From CAZXPA01 sp964642485 (GTDB taxonomy: Bacteria > Patescibacteriota > Patescibacteriia > UBA2591 > UBA6264), in contig CAZXPA010000006.1 of assembly GCA_964642485.1 (NCBI GenBank), positions 1 to 20,584 of the forward strand: a DNA stretch of 20,584 nt, written 5' to 3'. Within the stretch, counting starts at the first letter, position 1, and the number at the start of each line of letters is the position of its first letter. A program made the translations under genes and the position numbers. Below, piece after piece: positions 12,511 to 18,752 of this stretch. The notes beneath the pieces were generated by a model that saw only the letters and a list, made by a program, of their open reading frames with translations, was not told the origin of the DNA and made no database searches.

Positions 12511-13788
12511 ATGTTAGGCAAAATAAGACGAATTTGGCAAATTAAAGATTTAAGAAACAGCCTTCTTTTTGTAATGGGCATGCTCGTAATTTTTAGAATT
12601 GCTGCTCATATCCCTATTCCCGGAGTGAATATTGCTAATCTAAGAGATTTTTTTTCTCGCAATGAGATGTTGGGGATGCTAAATATTCTTTCGGGGGGGG
12701 CAATGGCTAATTTTTCTTTAGTGGCCATGGGAGTCGCCCCTTACATTACCGCTTCCATTATTATGCAGCTTTTAACCATGATTGTTCCCCGCTTAGAAGC
12801 ATTAAGCAAGGAAGGAGCAAGCGGTCGTCAGAAAATCAATCAGTATGCCCGCTTATTAACTGTGCCCTTAGCTGTTCTACAGTCTTATGGGATGATTATG
12901 ATTTTCCGACAATCAAGTCAACCAATTATTCCGGTTATGTCAACATTTGGATTAATTAATGTTTTAACGGTGATGATGGCGGGGACAATATTTTTGATGT
13001 GGATTGGCGAGCTAATTACTGAGAAGAAAATTGGCAACGGGATATCATTAATTATTTTTGCGGGCATAGTTGAAAGAGTGCCTATTTCTGTACAGCAGAC
13101 CATTGTTACTTTTTCTAAAGAGCAGATTGTTAACTTGTTAGTTTTGGTCATTTTAGCTTTAATCACCATTGCCGGGGTAGTTATTATTACTGAGGGTCAG
13201 CGGAATATTCCGGTGACTTATGCTCGTCGAATTCGTGGCCATCGGATGTATGGGGGGACAGACACTTATTTACCCTTAAGGGTTAATCAGGCGGGGATGA
13301 TTCCAATTATTTTTGCTATTTCTATTGTTTTGTTCCCGGGGCTGATTGGCCAATTAATGTCTAGATCAGGTTCAATCTTTGTAGCTAAATTTGGTCAGAT
13401 TTTAATGAGCATTACTCAGAATCAGCTTATTTATGGCTTACTTTATTTTGGTTTGGTAGTGGCTTTTACTTATTTTTATACCAGTATTATATTCCATCCC
13501 ACTCAGATTGCTGAGCATTTACAAAAACAGGGCGGATTTGTCCCTGGCTTAAGACCAGGCCAGCCAACCTCTAATTATTTGTCTACTGTTAGTGGTCGGA
13601 TAATGTTAGCTGGAGCCCTGTCTTTAGGTTTGATTGCAGTTTTGCCGATTATTACCCAGAATGTTTTTAAGCTTACAGCTTTTGTGGTTGGCGGAGCCGC
13701 AATTTTAATTGTTGTTAGTGTGGTTTTAGAAACAGTTAAGCAAATTCAGGCTCAGATTTCTATGCATGAATATGAAGGTTTAGGATAA
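12511..13788 (+). CDS. secY: Protein translocase subunit SecY
   Basis: SecY forms the protein-conducting channel of the inner membrane. The 425-residue protein is of normal size and has about ten hydrophobic segments. Visible landmarks are the N-terminal RNSLLFVMGMLVIFRIAAHIP, the plug region near residues 48-70, the ANFSLVAMGVAPYITASII segment, the loop EGQRNIPVTYARRIRG with its conserved basic residues that contact the ribosome and SecA, and the later segment IAEHLQKQGGFVPGLRPG. It keeps its standard place after rplO, but adk does not follow. Confidence 0.98.
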   Translation: MLGKIRRIWQIKDLRNSLLFVMGMLVIFRIAAHIPIPGVNIANLRDFFSRNEMLGMLNILSGGAMANFSLVAMGVAPYITASIIMQLLTMIVPRLEALSKEGASGRQKINQYARLLTVPLAVLQSYGMIMIFRQSSQPIIPVMSTFGLINVLTVMMAGTIFLMWIGELITEKKIGNGISLIIFAGIVERVPISVQQTIVTFSKEQIVNLLVLVILALITIAGVVIITEGQRNIPVTYARRIRGHRMYGGTDTYLPLRVNQAGMIPIIFAISIVLFPGLIGQLMSRSGSIFVAKFGQILMSITQNQLIYGLLYFGLVVAFTYFYTSIIFHPTQIAEHLQKQGGFVPGLRPGQPTSNYLSTVSGRIMLAGALSLGLIAVLPIITQNVFKLTAFVVGGAAILIVVSVVLETVKQIQAQISMHEYEGLG

Positions 13789-13816
13789 TTGGAACAGCCA
13801 ATTAAAAATCTTGTCT

Positions 13817-14578
13817 ATGATTCCTGTTAAAACAGAAGAGGAGATAAAGATCATGCGTCAGGCGGGCCAAATTTTAGCTGAGATAATGAGAAAGATTGTT
13901 TTTAAGACAAGACAAAATGTTTCAACTTTAGAATTAGACCAGTTAGCTGAAAAATTAATTTTAAAAGCCGGGGCCAAGCCGGCTTTTAAAAATTATAAAC
14001 ACAAGGACAGGGTTTATCCCGCCACTCTTTGTACTTCAATTAATAATCAATTGGTTCACACTGAACCTAAAAAAGAACAAATTATTAAGAATAGAGATAT
14101 TATTAGCATAGACTGCGGTCTAAATTATAATGGTTATTTTGCTGATATGGCAGTGACAGTGCCAATAGGCAAAGTTTCAGCCGAGGCTAAGAAGTTAATT
14201 AAGGCAACTAAAAATTCTTTAGATTTAGTTATCAGGATAATAAAGCCAGGTATTCACTTGGGGGATATATCTTCAACAATTCAATCGTATGTTGAGAAGC
14301 GCGGCTTTTCTGTAGTTCGTCAGCTTTCCGGTCATGGTATTGGTAAAGAATTGCATGAAGATCCGACAATTTTAAACTATGGCAAATCCGGAACCGGCCC
14401 AATACTGAGGACTGGAATGACCTTAGCTATAGAGCCAATGGTAAATGCAGGGCACTGGAAAGTTAAGACACTTGATGACGGTTGGGCAGTTGTTACGGCT
14501 GATGACAGTTTGTCAGCCCATTTTGAACATACAATTTTAGTTACTAAAAAAGGAGCAGAGATTTTAACAAATATTTAG
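13817..14578 (+). CDS. map: Methionine aminopeptidase, type I
   Basis: This enzyme removes the initiator methionine from new proteins, using two metal ions. Counting from the ATG at 13817 (253 residues), the five metal ligands are present: D99 in SIDCGL, D110 in YFADMAVT, H173 in LSGHGIGKELHEDP, E206 in LAIEPM and E237 in HFEHT. The substrate histidine region reads VHTEP (H81) where most enzymes have CHGIP. An in-frame TTG two codons upstream at 13811 is possible but less likely. The gene follows secY by 28 nt, with adk missing between them. ruvX begins 8 nt downstream, so the genes probably share a transcript. Confidence 0.96.
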   Translation: MIPVKTEEEIKIMRQAGQILAEIMRKIVFKTRQNVSTLELDQLAEKLILKAGAKPAFKNYKHKDRVYPATLCTSINNQLVHTEPKKEQIIKNRDIISIDCGLNYNGYFADMAVTVPIGKVSAEAKKLIKATKNSLDLVIRIIKPGIHLGDISSTIQSYVEKRGFSVVRQLSGHGIGKELHEDPTILNYGKSGTGPILRTGMTLAIEPMVNAGHWKVKTLDDGWAVVTADDSLSAHFEHTILVTKKGAEILTNI

Positions 14579-14586
14579 ATTTAAAC

Positions 14587-14970
14587 ATGAATATTTTAGC
14601 AATTGATTATGGTAAAAAATATTTTGGTTTAGCTTTAGCTGATGGTCAGCTTAAAATAGCCACTCCTTACAAGGTTTTAGAGGTTGAGAATCAGAATCCT
14701 TTATTTAAGCAATTAGAAGAGATTATTAATCAGGAAAAGATACAAAAAATTGTTGTTGGTCGACCAATTAGTATGTCTGGAAGGGTGACTGAACAAACAA
14801 AAATTATTGATCAATTTATTAAAAAATTAAAAAAACAAATAAAATTACCAGTGATTAGTTTTGATGAAAGATTAACCAGTAAAATGGCGAACAAATTACT
14901 ACAGGGTCCGACCTTGAACCACGCAGTTGCCGCGAGTATTATTTTACAGGATTATTTAGATAAAAATTAA
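14587..14970 (+). CDS. ruvX: RuvX/YqgF-family RNase-H-fold nuclease
   Basis: YqgF-family proteins have a RuvC-like fold and have been assigned to Holliday-junction resolution and pre-16S rRNA processing. The 127-residue protein is of normal length and has the IDYGKKYFGLALAD motif (catalytic D7), IVVGRPISMSG, and SFDERLTS (D93, E94). At the C-terminal motif, where the family usually has Asp before the Ala-Ala stretch, this protein has NHAVAASIILQDYL, so a His (H112) appears in place of the third acid. The gene is 8 nt from both map and the following glycosyltransferase gene. Confidence 0.93.
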   Translation: MNILAIDYGKKYFGLALADGQLKIATPYKVLEVENQNPLFKQLEEIINQEKIQKIVVGRPISMSGRVTEQTKIIDQFIKKLKKQIKLPVISFDERLTSKMANKLLQGPTLNHAVAASIILQDYLDKN

Positions 14971-14978
14971 TTTTTAAT

Positions 14979-16070
14979 ATGATTTTTGTTTTCTTTTTAA
15001 TTGGTTTTGTTTTAGCAGTTATTTTAACCCCGTTAATTCAACGGTTGGCTTTAAGATTTAAAATAGTTGACTGGCCAGAAATTGGCGGTCGAAAAATTCA
15101 TCAAAAGCCAGTGTCTCTTTTAGGCGGGATAGTTATTTTTCTGGCTTTTTTTATTATTTTATTTATTATCAGACAAACTCCTTGGTGGCCAGCAGGCAAG
15201 GTTTTGGATAAGCATTTAATTGGTTTGTTTTTAGCTGGTTTGGTTTTAATGATTGGTGGTTTTTTAGATGACAAATATAGTTTAAAGCCCTATAAACAGA
15301 TTATTTGGCCTATTTTAGCCTGTTTAATAATTATTGCCAGTGGAATAGGAATTGAATTTATTAACAATCCTTTTGGTTCTGGTTATTTACATTTTGATCA
15401 AGTAAAAATTGAAGTTATTCGTTTAAATGGTGTGCCATATTATTTTAATCTTTGGGCTGATCTTATAACTTTTGTTTGGTTAATGCTTTTAATGTATTCA
15501 ACAAAATTACTTGATGGTTTAGATGGTTTGGTTTCCGGGGTAACAGTAATTGGTGCTTTGGTTATTGCTGGACTTTGTTTTTTAACTAAGTTTTATCAGC
15601 CTGACGTTGGCGTAATGGCCTTAATTTTAGGCGGAGTAGCCTTAGGATTTTTAATTTTTAATTTTCATCCAGCTAAGATCTTCTTAGGCGAAGGAGGCAG
15701 CCTTTTTGCTGGTTTTATTTTAGGAACCTTGGCTATAATTTCTGGGAGTAAAGTGGCAACTACATTTTTAATCTTAGGTTTAGCAATTATTGATTTAATT
15801 AGTGTGGTTATCCAAAGAATTTTTATTGAACATATTTCACCATTTATAGGAGATAAAAAGCATCTTCATTTTCGTTTGTTAAAAATAGGCTTTTCTCATC
15901 GCCTGGCAGTAATTTTTTATTGGTCAATTGCTATAATTTTTGGTTGTCTTGCTTTATTTCTCCAAACCAGGGGTAAGGCTATTGCCTTAATAGTTTTGAT
16001 TATTTTAGCTGGAGGTTTGGTTAGTTTTTTACCTGAAAAAGCAAAGCTTAAAGGTAAAATTGACAAATAA
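14979..16070 (+). CDS. WecA/TagO-like polyprenyl-phosphate sugar-1-phosphate transferase
   Basis: Enzymes of this family move a sugar-1-phosphate, commonly GlcNAc-1-P, from UDP to a lipid carrier at the inner membrane, the first step of many surface glycans. The 363-residue protein has about ten hydrophobic segments. Visible motifs are GGFLDDKYS (D97, D98), LLDGLDGLVSG (D179, D182), the segment NFHPAKIFLGEGGSLFAGF (231-245 region) and HLHFRL (295-300), which resembles the HIP motif of WecA/TagO and is missing from MraY. The usual GDSGS is GEGGS here, with Glu238 in place of Asp. The true sugar substrate cannot be told. It lies 8 nt after ruvX. Confidence 0.88.
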   Translation: MIFVFFLIGFVLAVILTPLIQRLALRFKIVDWPEIGGRKIHQKPVSLLGGIVIFLAFFIILFIIRQTPWWPAGKVLDKHLIGLFLAGLVLMIGGFLDDKYSLKPYKQIIWPILACLIIIASGIGIEFINNPFGSGYLHFDQVKIEVIRLNGVPYYFNLWADLITFVWLMLLMYSTKLLDGLDGLVSGVTVIGALVIAGLCFLTKFYQPDVGVMALILGGVALGFLIFNFHPAKIFLGEGGSLFAGFILGTLAIISGSKVATTFLILGLAIIDLISVVIQRIFIEHISPFIGDKKHLHFRLLKIGFSHRLAVIFYWSIAIIFGCLALFLQTRGKAIALIVLIILAGGLVSFLPEKAKLKGKIDK

Positions 16071-16087
16071 GCCATTTTTGATATGAT
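16060..16087 (+). promoter_or_regulatory. Consensus-like promoter for the VirD4/TraD-like gene
   Basis: TTGACA (16060-16065), a perfect -35 hexamer, is followed after 16 nt by TATGAT (16082-16087), five of six matches to TATAAT. Expected transcription would start six to seven bases later, at or next to the A of the ATG at 16094. This implies a leaderless mRNA. The -35 overlaps the last codons of the glycosyltransferase gene. It is the best sigma-70-type promoter that I can see in the window. Confidence 0.65.
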
Positions 16088-16093
16088 ATTATT

Positions 16094-17566
16094 ATGAAAG
16101 AGATAAAAGAAAACCATGAAAAAGATGAAATAATACTTTTCGCTGAAACCAATTATCGAAACATTCGAAAAAAGTTTGGCATTAAAACTGATGATCGATG
16201 TCGGCACATGTATTTAATCGGCAAAACCGGGACTGGCAAGTCAACTACCCTTGAAAACATGATTTATCAGGATATTCAGGCTGGACACGGAGTCGCTGTG
16301 GTTGACCCCCATGGTGATTTAGCTGAAAAGGTTCTAGATTTTATTCCCGCTCAGCGGATTAATGACACAGTTTATTTTAATCCTGCAGATACTGATTATC
16401 CTTTTGCTTTTAATGTTTTAGAAAGAGTTGGCCCTGAACACCGACATTTAGTTGCCTCTGGTCTGGTGGGGGTCTTTAAAAAAATTTGGGCTGATTCTTG
16501 GGGGCCAAGATTAGAATACGTTTTAAGAAATACTATTTTAGCTTTACTTGAATATCCAGGGAGCACCCTTTTAGGCATTATGCGGATTTTAGTTGATAAA
16601 GAATTTAGGAAAAAAGTTGTTGCCCGGTTAACTGATCCAGTAGTTAAGTCTTTTTGGATTGATGAATATCCAAGATATCCTGAAAGATTACGGGCTGAAG
16701 CTATTGCTCCAATTCAGAATAAAGTTGGGCAGTTTTTATCCACCTCTTTAATTAGAAATATTGTTGGTCAGGTAAAATCTAAGATTAATCTGCGTGAGAT
16801 TATGGATAAAGGTAAAATCCTGGTGATGAATCTCTCTAAAGGGAGAATTGGTGAGGACGCTTCAGCTTTATTAGGGGCAATGATGATTACCAAGGTTCAG
16901 ATGGCAGCCATGAGTCGAATTGATATCCCAGAGCAAGAGCGTCGTGATTTATATCTTTATGTTGACGAATTTCAGAACTTTGCCACCGAATCATTTGCTG
17001 ATATTCTTTCTGAGGCAAGAAAATATCATCTTAATTTAATTATTGCTCATCAATATATTGGCCAGTTAATGACTGAACAAAGCACTCGGGTCAGGGATTC
17101 AGTTTTTGGCAATGTTGGGACAATGGTTGTTTATCGGGTTGGCGCTGATGATGCTGAATTTTTAGCTAAAGAGTTTTATCCCCGGTTTGATGAAACTGAT
17201 TTAGTGGATTTAGATAAATATAATGTTTATGTTAAATTAATGATTGATGGGATTACTTCTGAGCCATTTTCTGCCGTTTCCTTACCACCCCTTTCTCAAC
17301 CAGAAGGACATAGAGATAAAATAATTAGGATTTCTCGTGAACGACATGCTGAACCCCAAAAGTTAGTTGAAGAAAAAATAGCTCGTTGGAGTGGGGTAAT
17401 TGAGTCTGGCCAGAGCTTGCCTCGGCCAGGACCAGAAAAATATGAAGCAAGATGTGATAATTGCGGAGTAACTGTTTATGTCCCCTTTGTTCCAGATGGT
17501 GTTAGGCCTGTTTATTGTAAAAAATGTTTGAAAAAAGCGCGGCAAGAGAAGGTCTCACCTTACTAA
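16094..17566 (+). CDS. VirD4/TraD-like ATPase with C-terminal zinc ribbon
   Basis: The 490-residue protein resembles type IV secretion coupling proteins and HerA/FtsK-like DNA pumps. It has Walker A GKTGTGKST (43-51), a VVDPHGDLAEKVLDF segment (69-83), Walker B LYLYVDEFQNF (286-296, D291 and E292) and IIAHQYIGQL (316-324). The C-terminus carries C454, C457, C475 and C478 (CDNC and CKKC), probably a zinc ribbon. No membrane segment is visible, unlike many VirD4 proteins, and no other conjugation gene is near. Substrate and cell location are unknown; DNA uptake or pilus-type secretion are guesses. The last three codons and the stop are part of a family B repeat. Confidence 0.82.
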   Translation: MKEIKENHEKDEIILFAETNYRNIRKKFGIKTDDRCRHMYLIGKTGTGKSTTLENMIYQDIQAGHGVAVVDPHGDLAEKVLDFIPAQRINDTVYFNPADTDYPFAFNVLERVGPEHRHLVASGLVGVFKKIWADSWGPRLEYVLRNTILALLEYPGSTLLGIMRILVDKEFRKKVVARLTDPVVKSFWIDEYPRYPERLRAEAIAPIQNKVGQFLSTSLIRNIVGQVKSKINLREIMDKGKILVMNLSKGRIGEDASALLGAMMITKVQMAAMSRIDIPEQERRDLYLYVDEFQNFATESFADILSEARKYHLNLIIAHQYIGQLMTEQSTRVRDSVFGNVGTMVVYRVGADDAEFLAKEFYPRFDETDLVDLDKYNVYVKLMIDGITSEPFSAVSLPPLSQPEGHRDKIIRISRERHAEPQKLVEEKIARWSGVIESGQSLPRPGPEKYEARCDNCGVTVYVPFVPDGVRPVYCKKCLKKARQEKVSPY

Positions 17567-17729
17567 ATTACTAATTTATACCAATTTTACAGTATCACCT
17601 TACTAAAGTACCAATCCTTGCTAATAGTACAAATATGTTATTCGTAATATTGGTATATATTCGTATTTTGGCAAGGTCCTAAGGATTTGTATTTTCGTAA
17701 GGTCCTAATTCGTATTTTCGTAAGGTCCC
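17557..17729. repeat. Nested family B inverted repeat (ATPase-flippase gap)
   Basis: The first left arm ACCTTACTAAATTACTAAT (17557-17575) is the same 19-mer as in three ribosomal gaps, and a second near-copy with ACCTTACTAAAGTACCAAT is at 17597-17615. The right side contains three ends: GCAAGGTCCTAA (about 17671), GTAAGGTCCTAA (about 17697) and GTAAGGTCCC (17719-17729), the last touching the ATG. The left arm begins inside the upstream coding sequence and supplies its stop codon. The structure parallels the rpsC-rplP gap. Confidence 0.78.
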
Positions 17730-18752
17730 ATGAAGAAGTTTCTTTTATTTAGTATTTCTTTGTTACTCGGTCTATTACTGGTCATTTGGATTTATCAACA
17801 TATTGGTCTGAGGGACGTTTTTTTGCGGTTTGGTTTCTTAAAATGGCAGCAAATAACAACTCTTTTTCTTTTGACTCTTGCTAAAATTTTTATCTGGGTT
17901 TTCCGCTGGCGATTGATTCTTAAGACAATGGGATTTGCTAAATTGCCCTTTAAAAGCCTGCTTGGCGCTCGGTTAGGCGAAATGGCTCTGAGTTATTTAA
18001 CTCCGGGCATTTATTATGGCGGAGAAGTGGTTAGGGTTTTTGCCCTGAAAAACAGTGCGCGAATTCCTTTGCCCCAGGGATTGGCTTCAGTAGTTTCCGA
18101 AAGAATAATTGAAATGGCTTCTTTTAGTATTTTTGCCTTTATTGGGGTACTTATTTTTATTTTTAAGAGAAGCTTGTTTGGGTCTCTTTTTTTTACATTT
18201 CTGGCTCTTTTGCCCCTACTTTTACTGCTCTTGATTTTTAAACTGCTAAAGTCTGATAAAATCCCAGCTTTAATCAGGTTTTTCCATTTAGAGAAAATAA
18301 AGATTATTAACCAAGACAAGAGTAATAATTTAGTTGCTAAAATAGAATTTATTCGTGGGGAGATAATAAAGTTTTTTAAAAAATCACCTAGGGTTATTTT
18401 TTCAAGTATTGTTTTGTCTTGCCTTGCCTTTTGTTTCCGGGCAGTTCAGATTGTTCTCTTTGTTATGTTTTTGGGAGAATTTTGTCCTTTATCTGATGCG
18501 ATTTTAATGAGAATTTTAACACTTTTTTCTGGCTTAATTCCTATACCAGCAACTTTAGGAGTTTATGAAGGAGTTAGCATTTTAGCCTTTCAGGGGTTTA
18601 ATTTAACCGCTGAAACCGGGTTGAGCTTTACCTTAATAACTAGATTAATTGATTTTAGCTTTATTGTTTTAGGTCTTTTCATTATAATTTATTATTTAAC
18701 CCACCGTTTGTTTAAAGTTTTAAATAATAATAAAAAAAATCATGAGATCTGA
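17730..18752 (+). CDS. Flippase-like membrane protein (LPG synthase TM / AglD family)
   Basis: The 340-residue protein has about seven to eight hydrophobic segments and fits the family of uncharacterised membrane proteins related to the membrane domain of MprF/lysylphosphatidylglycerol synthase. Family features seen are WRLILKTMG in an early loop, RLGEMALSYLTPGIYYGGEVVR (split here: GEMALSYLTPG then GGEVVR), SERIIEMASF, PIPATLGVYEGV and TRLIDFSF. Some members are thought to move lipids or lipid-linked sugars across membranes. The nearby sugar-lipid transferase fits this, but no substrate is visible. The last 11 nt overlap the start of alaS in another frame. Confidence 0.82.
   Translation: MKKFLLFSISLLLGLLLVIWIYQHIGLRDVFLRFGFLKWQQITTLFLLTLAKIFIWVFRWRLILKTMGFAKLPFKSLLGARLGEMALSYLTPGIYYGGEVVRVFALKNSARIPLPQGLASVVSERIIEMASFSIFAFIGVLIFIFKRSLFGSLFFTFLALLPLLLLLLIFKLLKSDKIPALIRFFHLEKIKIINQDKSNNLVAKIEFIRGEIIKFFKKSPRVIFSSIVLSCLAFCFRAVQIVLFVMFLGEFCPLSDAILMRILTLFSGLIPIPATLGVYEGVSILAFQGFNLTAETGLSFTLITRLIDFSFIVLGLFIIIYYLTHRLFKVLNNNKKNHEI

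Noticed and set aside
13811..13816. TTG start for methionine aminopeptidase
   Set aside because: An ATG two codons later fits the family N-terminus equally well and is the more common start codon.
14979..16070. MraY of peptidoglycan synthesis
   Set aside because: The HLHFRL motif near the C-terminus and the loop arrangement point to the WecA/TagO branch, although the substrate remains uncertain.
3282..17729. Insertion sequence or MITE with target-site duplication
   Set aside because: No transposase, no clear direct duplications at element borders, and the arms are word repeats. Mobility is suggested only by nested and dispersed copies, so I list them as repeats.
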